Positions 37,591 to 47,001 of a stretch of DNA of 64,000 nucleotides are shown in pieces (position 1 is the stretch's first letter; every line of letters starts with the position of its first letter). The notes under the pieces are model-generated. The model ran no database searches. It saw nothing but the letters and a program-made list of their open reading frames with translations, and was not told where the DNA came from. The DNA is from Nannocystis pusilla. GTDB taxonomy: Bacteria; Myxococcota_A; Polyangia; Nannocystales; Nannocystaceae. A program made the position numbers and the translations under genes. The stretch covers positions 10,064,001-10,128,000 of the forward strand of contig NZ_JAPNKE010000002.1 of NCBI RefSeq assembly GCF_026626665.1, in the 5' to 3' direction.

Positions 37591-38716
37591 ATGGATACGC
37601 AAGACAGGCCGGCGGTGCGGATCGTGGCGTCGCCGAAGACGTGGATCGAGGGCGAGGCGGTGCAGCAGCTCGAGCGCACGGCGACGCTGCCGGGGATGAT
37701 CGCGGCGGTCGGCATGCCCGACCTCCACCCGGGCAAGGGCTCGCCGATCGGGGCGGCGTTCGTCAGCGAGGGGCGGATCTACCCGCACCTGGTCGGCAAC
37801 GACATCGGCTGCGGGATGGCGCTGTGGGCCACCGAGCTGCCGCAGCGCAGGCAGAAGCTCGAGCGCTGGGCCGACCGCCTCGGCGACCTCGACGGGCCGT
37901 GGGAAGGCGATGCGCGCGAGTTCCTGGCCGAAAGGACAGTCGCGCCGACCGACCACGACGCGTCGCTCGGGACGATCGGCGGCGGCAACCACTTCGCGGA
38001 GCTGCAGCAGGTCGACGCGATCGAGGACGCGGAGGCGTGGGCGTCGCTGGGGATCCCGGCAGGCGCGCTGGTGCTGCTGGTCCACAGCGGCTCGCGCGGG
38101 CTCGGCGAGGCGATCTTGCGCGCCCACGTCGACCGCTTCGCGGCGGCCGGGCTGGACAGCGCCGGCGAGGACGCGCGCGTACCTGCGCGCGCACGACGGG
38201 GCGGTCGCGTGGGCGCAGGCGAACCGCGCCCTGATCGCGCGCCGCTTCGCCGACGCGCTCGGCACGGCGATCGCCCCGGTGCTCGACGTGTGCCACAACG
38301 CGGTGGTGCCGTGCCCGGACTGCGCGCCGCAGCGGTGGCTGCACCGCAAGGGCGCGGCGCCGTCGACGGCGGGGATCGTGGTGATCCCCGGCTCGCGCGG
38401 GACGCTGAGCTACGTGGTGAAGCCCGATCCGAGCCGCGCGGAGGCGGGCTGGTCCCTGGCCCACGGGGCAGGTCGCAAGTGGCGCCGCGGCGACGTCAAG
38501 GAGCGGCTGCAGGACCGCTACCGCCCCGACGATCTGGTGCGCACGCCGCTCGGCGGGCGGGTGATCTGCGAGGACCGCGAGCTGCTCTACGAGGAGGCGC
38601 CGGAGGCCTATAAAAAGATCGACGCGGTCGTCGGCGATCTGGTGGCGGCCGGCCTGTGCACCGTGGTGGCGACGCTGCGCCCGGTGCTGACCTACAAGAC
38701 CCGGAGTCGACGATGA
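37591..38716 (+). CDS. rtcB: RtcB-family RNA ligase, RtcB2 type (frameshift near 38176)
   Basis: RtcB joins 2',3'-cyclic phosphate or 3'-phosphate RNA ends to 5'-OH ends, using Mn2+ and GTP. Motifs: GMPDLHPGKG, VGNDIGCGM (metal Cys), GTIGGGNHF, HSGSRG, VIPGSRGT and HGAGRKWRRGD with the guanylylated His. A CG dinucleotide is missing at 38171-38180; restoring it gives DARAYLRAHDGAV and a protein of about 375 residues, the short form usually paired with PrfH. The ATG at 37591 has a good GGAGGT site; the frame is open back to 37480, overlapping the upstream gene. The stop overlaps the prfH start (ATGA). Confidence 0.9.
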
Positions 38717-39360
38717 AGGCGTATGTGCTGATCTCCGGCGGTCACGGGCCGCCGGAGCTGGCGTGGGTGGTGCACCGCCTCGGGCCGGTGTTCGCGGCGG
38801 CGGCGGCGGCGGCGGGCCTCGGCTGCGAGGAGCTGTCGCGCGCACCGGGGCCGGCGGCGGAGACCGCGTGGTCGCTGCTGTATGAACTCGAGGACATGTC
38901 CGAAGGGGAAGGCATCGCGACGCTGCTGTCGCAGTGGGAGGGCACGGTGCAGTGGATCGGGCGCAGCCCGCTGCGGCCGACGCACCGCCGGCGCAACTGG
39001 TTCGTCAAGCTGACGCGCCTGCCGGTCGAGGCCGAGGCGATCACCGCGGTGCGCGAGGCGGACCTCGAAGAGTCGGCGGTCCGCAGCGGCGGTGCGGGCG
39101 GGCAGAACGTCAACAAGCGCAGCACGGCGGTCCGCCTGCGCCACAAGCCGACCGGCCTGGAGGTGGTGGCCCGCGAGGAGCGCTCGCAGGGGCAGAACCG
39201 AAGGGTCGCCCGCGAGCGGCTGGCGGCCCTGCTGCTGGCGGGCGCGGCGGCGCGGCGCAGCGAGGCCGAGCGGGCCCGCTGGGACGAGCACAACGCGATC
39301 GAGCGCGGCAACGCCAGGCAGGTGTTCCGCGGGCCGGAGTTCGCCCGCGTGCAGGGGTGA
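38713..39360 (+). CDS. prfH: Peptide chain release factor H
   Basis: 215 residues with the catalytic GGQ loop (SGGAGGQNVNKRSTAVRL), GLEVVAREERSQGQNRRVARERL, and no codon-recognition domain. PrfH is the short release factor that hydrolyses peptidyl-tRNA on ribosomes damaged at the 16S decoding centre, so that the partner RtcB can re-ligate the cut rRNA. It overlaps rtcB by four bases. ELEDMSEGEG (about 38893) coincides with a palindrome half-site. This gene identifies the operon as a ribosome-repair cassette. Confidence 0.92.
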   Translation: MKAYVLISGGHGPPELAWVVHRLGPVFAAAAAAAGLGCEELSRAPGPAAETAWSLLYELEDMSEGEGIATLLSQWEGTVQWIGRSPLRPTHRRRNWFVKLTRLPVEAEAITAVREADLEESAVRSGGAGGQNVNKRSTAVRLRHKPTGLEVVAREERSQGQNRRVARERLAALLLAGAAARRSEAERARWDEHNAIERGNARQVFRGPEFARVQG

Positions 39361-39726
39361 AGTCGCGGCGTCCGGCTGACTCCTCGCGGACGCGGCGTGA
39401 AGCCGCGTTAGCGAGGAGCTCGGCCGACTCCTACAAGCGCAGCGTGAGGAGCTCGGTCGACTCGAGGCCGCGGGAGAGTGTATCGACTCATAGCAGGCCA
39501 ACGGGCAGCTATGAGTGCGATCCTCTCTGGCTCAGCGAGCAGGGAGAAGCGCGAGGAGTCCGCGAGCCGCAGCGTGAGGCCGGAGGCGGGCGGGGACTTC
39601 TTCGGCCTGGCTGCTGCGAGGGCCGTGGCCGGAGCGTCGAGCGATTCTGGATGGGATGTCTTTCAGGGCATGTCGAAATCGACATGTCTTATGCGACATG
39701 TTTTATCGAACACGTCTGGAGCGTCG
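39361..39726. repeat. Repeat-rich gap after prfH with palindrome cluster
   Basis: 366 bases with no gene. The first part repeats GAGGAGCTCGG(C/T)CGACTC at about 39413 and 39450. The end holds the dispersed palindromes: CATGTCGA (39669-39676) pairs with TCGACATG (39679-39686) around AA, and GACATGTC/GCGACATG follows to 39700. These probably terminate the rtcB-prfH operon and the convergent gene. Confidence 0.65.
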
Positions 39727-40416
39727 TCACGCGCGGCGGCGGCGGACCGACTCGGTCATCTCGATGACGACCTTCCACTGCTCGAGGGCGCGGGTCTTGC
39801 TGTCGCCGAGCTCGGCGAGGGCGCGCATGCGCAGGCGGAGGGTGGTCGCGGTGGCGTCGGCGAGCTCGGCGAGCTCGGCCGAGCGGGCGGCGCGGCGGAA
39901 CGGGTTCCACTTGCCGATCACCAGCGCGAGCACGACCAGGCCCCCGGCGACGAGGCCGCCGGACAGGCCGTATTCGCCCTGGACGGCGGCGTAGAGGCCG
40001 GCGCCGACGATGGCCGCGGCGAGGCCGGCGACGAGGATCGTGACCTGCCGCAGGCGCGAGCCCTGGGTGCGCAGGGCCTGGGCGCTGCGCAGCGCCAGCA
40101 GCTCGAGCTCGCCGAGCGGGTTGCTGGCGAACACGTCGGGCGCGGCGACGTCGCGCAGGAGGTCGGCGCTCCAGCTCTTGGGCTCGCGCGTGCCGAAGGC
40201 GTCGAGCGCGTTCGAGTGCGCGTGCTCGCGCGGGATCACGGTGGCGCTGTCGGAGCCGCGCGGGACCGTGGGGTGCGGGGCCGAGTCGCGGGCGTCGAGG
40301 ACGGTGTCGGCGATCGCGGCGTCGCGGATCGCAGCCTCGGCGCGTTGCCGGAGCTTGCTCAGGCTCGCGGCGATCGCGGGGCTGCTGCGGGCGGCTTCGA
40401 CGAGGAAATCACTCAT
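39727..40416 (-). CDS. Two-helix membrane protein of unknown function
   Basis: 229 residues starting MSDFLVEAARSSPAIAASL. The N-terminal half is helical and charged. Two membrane helices follow (VTILVAGLAAAIVGAGLYAAV and LSGGLVAGGLVVLALVIG), then a helical region with AELAELADATATTLRLRMRALAELGDSKTRALEQW, probably a coiled coil. No family recognised. It is convergent with prfH. A GTG six bases upstream is an alternative start. Confidence 0.7.
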   Translation of the reverse strand: MSDFLVEAARSSPAIAASLSKLRQRAEAAIRDAAIADTVLDARDSAPHPTVPRGSDSATVIPREHAHSNALDAFGTREPKSWSADLLRDVAAPDVFASNPLGELELLALRSAQALRTQGSRLRQVTILVAGLAAAIVGAGLYAAVQGEYGLSGGLVAGGLVVLALVIGKWNPFRRAARSAELAELADATATTLRLRMRALAELGDSKTRALEQWKVVIEMTESVRRRRA

Positions 40417-40533
40417 GCGCACGAGCCCGTGGGGCGTGGGCCCCCGGCCTCCGGGCCTCCAGATTTACACAGTCGGCTGTGCTTCGGGGCAGGAATTGTC
40501 GGGACGGGTACGAGAGGGCGGGCTCGCGCGCGC

Positions 40534-41937
40534 TCACAGGTGGGCCTGCGACCGCCGTCCGCCGCCGACGAGGCCGCCGTAGCTCGTCGGGTCGGCGAGT
40601 CCGAGCCAGGGGTCGCGCGCAGGCGTCATGAACAACTCGTCGTACACGCGTCGGACGAGTGACTGCAGGTCCGCGGGCGCGGTGGCCCCGCGCGCCCACC
40701 AGCCGTGGATCTCCCGGTGGATCTCCTGCTCGTTGCGCAGCGTGTCGAGCGCGAGCGTACGCCGCAGCGCGACGATCGCCGCGGACCTGTCGGCGGCGTC
40801 GCGCGAGGTGTCGCCGCTGCGCCACTGCTGCGTGCGCACGAGGCCGAGGCTCGCGCGCGAGAGGGCGATCGACGGCGCGGTGACGTCGGCGATCCGCTCC
40901 CAGCGCTCGGCGACGCGGTCGACGGGCTCGCCGGTGGCGCCGAGCAGCGGCGCCTCGACGGCCATCTTGCTGATCGCCAGCGGCGCGGCCTGACCGGCGC
41001 GCGGCTCAAGGGCGCCGGGACGAGCCGCGCGGGGCGGCGGAGACACGCGCTGACCCGCGGTGATCGCCTGGCTCTTGAACGATTCGTCGAGGGCGCGCAC
41101 GCGGGCCTCGTGGTGGTCGGCGAGCGCGTCGCGGAGGTCGTCGCCGGCGAGGACGGCGGTGCGGCGGGCGAGGTCCTCGGCGCGCTGCAGAGCGGCGACG
41201 AATTCGGCGGGGGCGTAGAGGCCGGGGACGACGTCGACCGGACGTCCGCCGGCGTCGAGGACGAAGTGGGCGCTATTGCCGGTGATGGTGGTGACGACCT
41301 GGCGGCCGTCGCCGAGGTCGATGGTGATCTTCGGCGCCGCTCGTTCGCTGGCCCAGTGGAGCACGAAGCGGTCGCGCAGGAGGGCGCGCACCGCCGGGTC
41401 GGGGTAGAGGAGGGCGCGGAAGAAGCGGCTGTTGGCGCAGCTCAGCTCGTCGCGCAGGTCGCCGAGCAGGCGCAGCGAGAGGACCGGCTTGCCCTCGCGC
41501 CTGGCCGTTCGGACAGCTTCGTCGAGGTCGGTGTGCCAGTAGAGGCGCGACAGCAGGCAGTCGCGCTGGCCGCACACGGTGTCGAGGGCGGCCAGCAGGC
41601 GGGCGCGGGCCGGATCGGCGAGGCCTGCGGGATCGCGGCGGTCCTGCGGGGCCTCGGCGGCGGCGAGGACTGCGTCGTAAGCGGCGGTCAGCGCGGCCTC
41701 GTGGGCGCGCTCGAAGGCGCGGAGGCCCTCGGGGCCGGCGGCGCGCAGGCGCAGGCGGGCAGCCTGGGCGGCGGCGTCGTCGTTTGCCAGGGCGAGCTGC
41801 GCGAGCTGGGCGAGGCCGAGGCTCCGGCCGATGATGTCCTCGAGGACAGGTGGAAGGTCGCTCGCGCTCGCGCTCACCGGCGCGCCGAGGGACAGAAACA
41901 GGGCCATGGTGGTCCAGAGCGCGCCGCGGATCTGCAT
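40534..41937 (-). CDS. Exported thioredoxin-like protein
   Basis: 467 residues with a signal peptide (LWTTMALFLSLGAPVSASA). About residues 145-235 have a thioredoxin-like arrangement: EAVRTARREGKPVLSLRLLGDL, then SCANSRFFRALLYPDPAVRALLRDRFVLHW and FVLDAGGRPVDVVPGLY. The usual CxxC is not present, so it is probably not a disulfide reductase. The C-terminal third is helical. The function is unknown. A palindrome copy (41834-41849) is read as PPVLEDIIG just after the signal peptide. Confidence 0.72.
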   Translation of the reverse strand: MQIRGALWTTMALFLSLGAPVSASASDLPPVLEDIIGRSLGLAQLAQLALANDDAAAQAARLRLRAAGPEGLRAFERAHEAALTAAYDAVLAAAEAPQDRRDPAGLADPARARLLAALDTVCGQRDCLLSRLYWHTDLDEAVRTARREGKPVLSLRLLGDLRDELSCANSRFFRALLYPDPAVRALLRDRFVLHWASERAAPKITIDLGDGRQVVTTITGNSAHFVLDAGGRPVDVVPGLYAPAEFVAALQRAEDLARRTAVLAGDDLRDALADHHEARVRALDESFKSQAITAGQRVSPPPRAARPGALEPRAGQAAPLAISKMAVEAPLLGATGEPVDRVAERWERIADVTAPSIALSRASLGLVRTQQWRSGDTSRDAADRSAAIVALRRTLALDTLRNEQEIHREIHGWWARGATAPADLQSLVRRVYDELFMTPARDPWLGLADPTSYGGLVGGGRRSQAHL

Positions 41938-42106
41938 CGTTGCCTCCGACGTCGGGTGTAGCGGAGGACGCGATGGGCGACGGTCAAGGCTGTGTAAAAG
42001 GTGGGGCGCCCGTGGGGGGAGGTGCTGGCGGAGGCGGCCGCGTGATGCCGAGCGCGGTGGAGGCGGCGGTGACTGCGAAGTTGCGCGCCGAACGCATCGA
42101 TCCACG

Positions 42107-42160
42107 GAACATGTTCAATAAAACATGTTTTTAAGAGCATGCCCTTAAGAGCATGTCCTC
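42107..42160. repeat. Palindrome cluster upstream of the thioredoxin-like gene
   Basis: GAACATGTTC (42107-42116) and AAACATGTTT (42121-42130) are perfect 10-bp palindromes. Then TTAAGAGCATG is repeated at 42131 and 42145, ending in GCATGTCC. It follows the DUF2079 stop, so it is a likely terminator region. Confidence 0.6.
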
Positions 42161-42164
42161 TAGG

Positions 42165-44003
42165 TCATTTGTCGGGGTTGCGCTGCAGCACGAGGATCTT
42201 GTGCTGCTCGTCGACGGTGCGGAAGCGCTGCTCGGCGCGGAGCTTGCGGAGCAGGGGCATGTGCTTGGCGTTGATGTCCTCGCGGTGGAGGACGAGGTAG
42301 TCGACGTCGAGGCGGGCGGGGAACCAGGCGAAGCAGCGGCGGGCGGCCAGGTGGGCGCCGACGTCGCCGGTGGCGGCGACGCAGGCGTCGGGGGGCAGGG
42401 TGCGGGCCAGCTCGGTGAGCCAGGCGTGGCGCTCGCGCTCGGCCTCGGTGAGCGCGGTCGGGACCGGGTGGAAGCCGGCGCGGAAGCTGCCGCCGGGCAG
42501 GCCGAACGACCAGCCGAACGCGAGCGCGGCGACGACGATGCCGGCCGCCAGCTCGAGCGCCAGGGGTCGGCCGAGTCGCCGCTGCAGGTTGGCCGCGCCG
42601 ACGACCGCGCCGGCGAACACCGCGGGCAAGAAGAAGGCGGAATAGTGAAAGTACGGATCGGCGACGTACTGGTTGCCGCTGAGCACGAAGATCGCGGCGC
42701 CCGGGAGGAGCAGCACGAGCAGGCGGCCGGCGCACATGGGCAGGAGCAGCAGCGGGGCGCCGAGGCACAGCAGGTAGCCGAACTTGTCGGGCCGCAGGAG
42801 TTCGAGCGGGAGGCGCAGCGGGTTGGCGAGCAGGGCGAGGGCGAGGTCGCGGTAGCCTGTCGCTTCAGCCAGGTTGCCGCGCAGGCCGTCGGCGTGGGCG
42901 CCCACGCCGGTGCCGGGGGCGAACACGCGGGCGACGAGGACGAACCACGCGAGGCCGAGGGCGAGCAGGACGAGGCCGCGGCGCGGGCGGGCGTCGAGGG
43001 CGGCGAACAGGCCGAAGGCTGCCACCACGAGGCCCATCTCCTCGCGCACGAGCAGGAGGGCGGCCACTGCGAGCGCGAGGCCGAGGCGGCGATCGCCGTC
43101 GTGGGCCCACAGCGCCCACAGCACCAGCGGGACGGCGAGGGTGAGGTCGTGGAAGTCCCACAGCGCGCTGGCGTGGATCAGCGGCGAGACGAGGAAGGCG
43201 AGGGTGACCGCGAACGCGAGGGCGAGGCTGTCGCTGCGCCTTCGGGAGAATAGATAGAGCGGGATCGCGGCGGAGCACAGCCACAGCACCTGCACGACGA
43301 TCAGGGTCTCGGCGCGCGGAGCGATCGCGTAGAACGGGACGAGCGCGAGCAGCAGCGGGGCGAAGTGCTGATGATTGAAAGTGTCGTCGGGGAACAGGCT
43401 GGTGGCCAGCAGATCGCCGTGGAGCGAGCGCCACAGGACGTTCTCGAAGATGCCCAGGTCGTGGATGTTGCTGACGAGCGCGTGATGGCGGACCACGCCG
43501 AGATGAATGAGCAGGGCGGCGACGCCGAGGCCGAGCGCGAGCAAGATCGCGGCGACGAGGCGCGGCCGCGGGCGGCATCGCGCGAGGATGTCGCGCCAGC
43601 CGGCGGCGCTGGCGGCAGCGAGGAGGCCGAGGCCGAGGCTGGTGACCAGCGGGACGAAGCCGCGGCGCTCGGCGAGGCCGGGGACGGCGAGCAGGACGCA
43701 GGCGGGCGCGCCGGCGAGGAGCAGGAGGCGACGGTTCCAGGCGACGGCGAATTCGGCGAGCGGTCGGCCGCGGCGGCGCGCGGCGAGAAAGTAGCCGCCG
43801 AGCAACACGACGAGGCCGGCGAGGCCGGCGCGCACGGCAGCGAGGCGCTGGCCGAGGTCGAGGTCGTCGCCGAGGAGCGCGGCCGGGTCGCCGCGCAACA
43901 AAGCCCAGGCGGTCCAGCCGGCGGCGAAGCCGAGCAGCGCCGCGAGCACGCCCCATTGCCGCGCGTGGGCGAATCCGGCGGAGGCGACGGCGACGAACGG
44001 CAC
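42165..44003 (-). CDS. DUF2079 multi-pass membrane protein
   Basis: 612 residues with about 12-13 hydrophobic segments. The DUF2079 signature region is seen in ALVSNIHDLGIFENVLWRSLHG, DDTFNHQHFAPLLLALVPFYAI, LIHASALWDFHDLTLAVPLVLWALW and LREEMGLVVAA (written here LVREEMGLVVAA in the protein). The family is related in layout to GT-C glycosyltransferases. The C-terminal 120 residues are soluble and probably periplasmic. Substrate unknown. The upstream 490 bases contain a tandem array. Confidence 0.85.
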   Translation of the reverse strand: MPFVAVASAGFAHARQWGVLAALLGFAAGWTAWALLRGDPAALLGDDLDLGQRLAAVRAGLAGLVVLLGGYFLAARRRGRPLAEFAVAWNRRLLLLAGAPACVLLAVPGLAERRGFVPLVTSLGLGLLAAASAAGWRDILARCRPRPRLVAAILLALGLGVAALLIHLGVVRHHALVSNIHDLGIFENVLWRSLHGDLLATSLFPDDTFNHQHFAPLLLALVPFYAIAPRAETLIVVQVLWLCSAAIPLYLFSRRRSDSLALAFAVTLAFLVSPLIHASALWDFHDLTLAVPLVLWALWAHDGDRRLGLALAVAALLLVREEMGLVVAAFGLFAALDARPRRGLVLLALGLAWFVLVARVFAPGTGVGAHADGLRGNLAEATGYRDLALALLANPLRLPLELLRPDKFGYLLCLGAPLLLLPMCAGRLLVLLLPGAAIFVLSGNQYVADPYFHYSAFFLPAVFAGAVVGAANLQRRLGRPLALELAAGIVVAALAFGWSFGLPGGSFRAGFHPVPTALTEAERERHAWLTELARTLPPDACVAATGDVGAHLAARRCFAWFPARLDVDYLVLHREDINAKHMPLLRKLRAEQRFRTVDEQHKILVLQRNPDK

Positions 44004-44187
44004 GAGTCGTATTGGTGGCCCGTGGCGGGGGAGGACGTCAAGGTCCGTCAGTCGAAGGGCACGCCAAACCGGGCATGCCGAGGGCGAGCGAGGTCATGAC
44101 AGCGACGAAAGCGTGGCGCGTGAGGTCTTTGGAGAGACTGGCGGGGGGCGGCAGAAGCGACTGCACGCGAGTGACGGGCGCGATGAG

Positions 44188-44450
44188 GAGACCTCGGCGC
44201 GAGCCGATGTCGTGAAGACGGCTCGAGGGAGCAGCGCAGTACGGAGACATCGGCGCGAGCCGAGGTCGTCTGGACGATCGAGCTCGGCGTTGTCGTGAGG
44301 ACGCTCGAGGGAGGAGACATCGACGCGAGCCGAGGTGTCTGGATGGCCGAGCTCGGCGTGGTCGTGATGATGCTTGCTCGAGGGAGGAGACATCGGTGCG
44401 AGCCGAGGTCGTCGGGCGCCCGAGTTCGGCGAGGTCGTGATGACGCTCCA
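44188..44450. repeat. Degenerate 70-bp tandem array
   Basis: Copies begin with GAGACATCGGCGCGAGCCGA or close variants at 44188, 44244, 44314 and 44387 (spacing 56, 70, 73). Each also carries GAGCTCGGCGTGGTCGTGA and GCTCGAGGGA. No gene lies between 44004 and 44490. Confidence 0.75.
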
Positions 44451-44490
44451 GGAAGGAGCGCTGCGCGAGGAGTTTCGCGCTGCGAGGGGC

Positions 44491-45096
44491 TCACGGGCTC
44501 GGGGCCGCGGCGGGCGCGGCGGGCGTCGCGGGCTCGGGCGGCTCGGGGAGGCCCGGGATCGGGTCGGGCGGCGGGGAGCTCAGCTTGGGCGGTTGAGGAC
44601 CGCCGCAGATCTTCGAGGCCGTCTTGCAGCCGCGGACCTTGAGCTCGCGGGTGATCTCGGCGACCCGCGCCTGGTAGGCCTTGGCGTGCTCGCGGTCGCC
44701 GGCCAGCTCGAGCGTGAACTTGTACTCGTCGGTGACGAACAGGACGACGGTGTAGAACTTCGGCGCGTCGGTGCCGGGGATCGTGTAGTCGAAGTCGAAG
44801 CGGGTGCCCTCGCGGCCGTTCTTGCTGCGCGCGGGCTGCTGGTTGGTGAGGACGTAGCCGCGCTTGCCCAGCTTGGTGACGAGGTCGGCGGCCCAGTAGC
44901 CGAGGGTGCCGCCGCGGACGTTTTCGAACCGATGGACGCGCAGGCCGACGTCGTCCTGGGCCTTCATGCGCGTCTCGTAGGAGTGGCTGCTGACCTCGAC
45001 GAAGCCGACGGGCGGCTCGATCGCGTACTTCTTGCAGCCGGCCAGCAGCCCGGCCGCGGCGATGACGAGTGCGAAAGAACAGGTATTTTTGAACAT
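44491..45096 (-). CDS. Lipoprotein of unknown function
   Basis: 201 residues starting MFKNTCSFALVIAAAGLLAGC, Cys at 21. The middle (FVEVSSHSYETRMKAQDDVGLRVHRFENVRGG to FYTVVLFVTDEYKFTLELAGD) is a predicted alpha/beta sandwich similar in layout to small stress or DUF-type lipoproteins. The tail is Pro/Ala-rich. It follows the DUF4349 gene by five bases in the same direction, so they probably form one operon. Confidence 0.78.
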   Translation of the reverse strand: MFKNTCSFALVIAAAGLLAGCKKYAIEPPVGFVEVSSHSYETRMKAQDDVGLRVHRFENVRGGTLGYWAADLVTKLGKRGYVLTNQQPARSKNGREGTRFDFDYTIPGTDAPKFYTVVLFVTDEYKFTLELAGDREHAKAYQARVAEITRELKVRGCKTASKICGGPQPPKLSSPPPDPIPGLPEPPEPATPAAPAAAPSP

Positions 45097-45101
45097 GGCC
45101 T

Positions 45102-46010
45102 TCAGTTCCACTCGGTGGCCTCGACGCCGAGGGTGTCGACCCACGGGAAGGGATCGTTGCTCGACGGGACCGCGTTCTGGGGCCCGCGCTCGCTCATCCG
45201 CACGGTGAGCGTGGAGAAGCCGATCTGGTTCTCGAGGAAGCGCAGGCGGCCGAGCGCCTGCTCGAGCTCCATGGTGATGGCGTCGAGCGAGCGCCGGACC
45301 TGCAGCGCCTCCTCGACGTTGCGCGCCTGCTTGAGCAGGGTGATGAGCTGGCTCTGGGTCTCGCGCAGCACGCGGATCCGCGTGGTCAGGTCGACGTACT
45401 CCTGGGTCACGTCCTGGGCCTGCAGGTTGCGCGACTCGACCACGCCGAGCTTGCCGAGCTCCTCCATGACGCGGCGCAACTGGGCCGCGGGGATCCGCAG
45501 GACGAAGTAGCCCTGCGACATGGTCTGCACGTAGCCGCCCGCCTCGAGCGTGAGCGCCTCGGCCCGCTGCATGGCGTCGTCGAGCTTGAAGCACGAGATC
45601 GCCATGTCGGCGGTGTAGATGATCTGCCGCGCGAACTGCTTCTGCGGCTCCTTGCCCTTGTCCTCGCCCTGGCCGGCGCTGGCGGTCGGCGTGTCCGCCG
45701 GCTTGGGCTCGGGACGGGTCGGGCCGGACTGCACGCTCTTGGTCGGGGCCGGGGCGCCCAGCGAGGTCGCGGGCGGGGCGGCGTCCCGCATGTCCTCGGT
45801 GCTGGCGGCTCGCTCGTAGTCGTCGGCCTTGGAGGCGACGGTCGGGTACGGCATCTCGGGGGCCGCCTCGCCGCCGGCCATCGCGCCGCCGCCGCCCCAG
45901 GACTCCTCCATCGGGGGCGAGGACGCGGCGCTCTCGCTGGCCCGCTTGGCACAACCGAACGAATGGAGGATGAACGCGGCGGCCAGGAGGTGTCGAAGTC
46001 GATGCATCAC
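45102..46010 (-). CDS. DUF4349 lipoprotein
   Basis: 302 residues. Lipoprotein signal FILHSFGC, a Pro/Ala/Gly-rich linker to about residue 120, then the DUF4349 domain: YTADMAISCFKLDDAMQRAEALTLEAGGYV, LRIPAAQLRRVMEELGKLG and DVTQEYVDLTTRIRVLRETQ. A long coiled coil follows, NVEEALQVRRSLDAITMELEQ. The typical C-terminal membrane helix of many members is missing. The function of DUF4349 is unknown; an envelope role is likely. Confidence 0.85.
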   Translation of the reverse strand: MMHRLRHLLAAAFILHSFGCAKRASESAASSPPMEESWGGGGAMAGGEAAPEMPYPTVASKADDYERAASTEDMRDAAPPATSLGAPAPTKSVQSGPTRPEPKPADTPTASAGQGEDKGKEPQKQFARQIIYTADMAISCFKLDDAMQRAEALTLEAGGYVQTMSQGYFVLRIPAAQLRRVMEELGKLGVVESRNLQAQDVTQEYVDLTTRIRVLRETQSQLITLLKQARNVEEALQVRRSLDAITMELEQALGRLRFLENQIGFSTLTVRMSERGPQNAVPSSNDPFPWVDTLGVEATEWN

Positions 46011-46104
46011 GGGCTCACGAGGCGGCGAGGGTGCCGATGATACCGGCGAACGTCGGGCCCCGGGCGCGACTTACAGGCGCGGCGCCTTGTGGCATCATGG
46101 CCCC

Positions 46105-46617
46105 GTGCGCTCGTGGCTCCGGTTCGCCCTCGTCGCGCTGTGCCTGGCCGGCCCGGCGCTCGCTGGTTGTGCGCGCGAAGAGGCGACGGTCGAGACCTGG
46201 CCCGAGGGGCTGCCGCGCCCGAAGGACGCCGCGGAGGCCGAGCGGCTCGAGCAGACCGGCACGCGCTGGACCAATCGCCAGGCCCGTCAGCTCTATCTCG
46301 AGCGCGTGGCCGCGATCGCCGGCGAGGTCGAGCGCTGGAAGGCCGAGCAGATCCCCGCGGAGGAGCAGGCCCGCCGCGCGTACCAGCTGCGCCACGACGC
46401 CCGCATGACCGCGCGCGCGATGATGTCCGACCCGGCCGAGCGGGCGGCCCTGCAAGAGCGCGATCGCGCCAAGTACGGCAACCCCGACGGCCCGACCTTC
46501 GACTGGCTGCTCGACCGCAACAAGGCCAAGGGCCTCGAGGGCGAGGCGGCCTTCTTGGCGATCGTCGAGAGCGCGCAGAAGACCGACGCCGGCGTCAACC
46601 AGAGCCTGGGATTTTAA
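46105..46617 (+). CDS. Small lipoprotein, helical
   Basis: 170 residues from GTG 46105, giving VRSWLRFALVALCLAGPALAGC with Cys at 22. The mature part is almost wholly helical and charged (ARQLYLERVAAIAGEVERW, AYQLRHDARMTARAMM) and ends AGVNQSLGF. No family recognised. The frame is open upstream, but the GTG places the signal peptide correctly. It is divergent from the DUF4349 gene. Confidence 0.75.
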   Translation: MRSWLRFALVALCLAGPALAGCAREEATVETWPEGLPRPKDAAEAERLEQTGTRWTNRQARQLYLERVAAIAGEVERWKAEQIPAEEQARRAYQLRHDARMTARAMMSDPAERAALQERDRAKYGNPDGPTFDWLLDRNKAKGLEGEAAFLAIVESAQKTDAGVNQSLGF

Positions 46618-46623
46618 ACGAAG

Positions 46624-46830
46624 ATGCAGATGGACGGGCGGCTGCGGCGAGTCATCGAATGGGCGAAGGGACAGGACTCTTCGGCCATGTATGTGGCGAC
46701 GGTCGACGGCGAGCGCTGGACGATCCGCCTCGGCGAATTCCCCGACGAGCCGCTCTACGCGTTGGCGATCGACGGGGTCGAGGTGGTGCGCTTCGACGAC
46801 TGGCCGCCGCTGTGGACGCGGCCGGCGTAG
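46624..46830 (+). CDS. Small hypothetical protein
   Basis: 68 residues starting MQMDGRLRRVIEWAKG, with strands VDGERWTIRLGEFPDEPLY and a Trp-rich end. It starts six bases after the preceding stop, which supports an operon. A palindrome-like stretch (GGGACAGGACTCTTCGG, about 46669) lies inside it. Function unknown. Confidence 0.6.
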   Translation: MQMDGRLRRVIEWAKGQDSSAMYVATVDGERWTIRLGEFPDEPLYALAIDGVEVVRFDDWPPLWTRPA

Positions 46831-46845
46831 GGCGGCGTGGCGCTG

Positions 46846-47000
46846 GCCCGAGCGACAGGCGAGCCGGCGGCGCAGGGCGGGCAGGGCTGGTTCAGGCGAG
46901 CTCCTGCCGGGAAGGGCTGCCCCGAGCGACAGGCGAGCTGGCGGCGCGAGCGTGGAGCTGGCCCGAGAGACAGATGATCATGGCCTGTCCCGAAGGACAG
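46846..47000. repeat. Palindrome cluster before carF end
   Basis: CCCGAGCGACAGGCGAGC occurs twice (about 46847 and 46921), then CCCGAGAGACAG. CTGTCC (46985-46990) pairs exactly with GGACAG (46995-47000) around CGAA. It lies between convergent genes and ends one base from the carF stop. Confidence 0.65.
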
Positions 47001-47001
47001 C

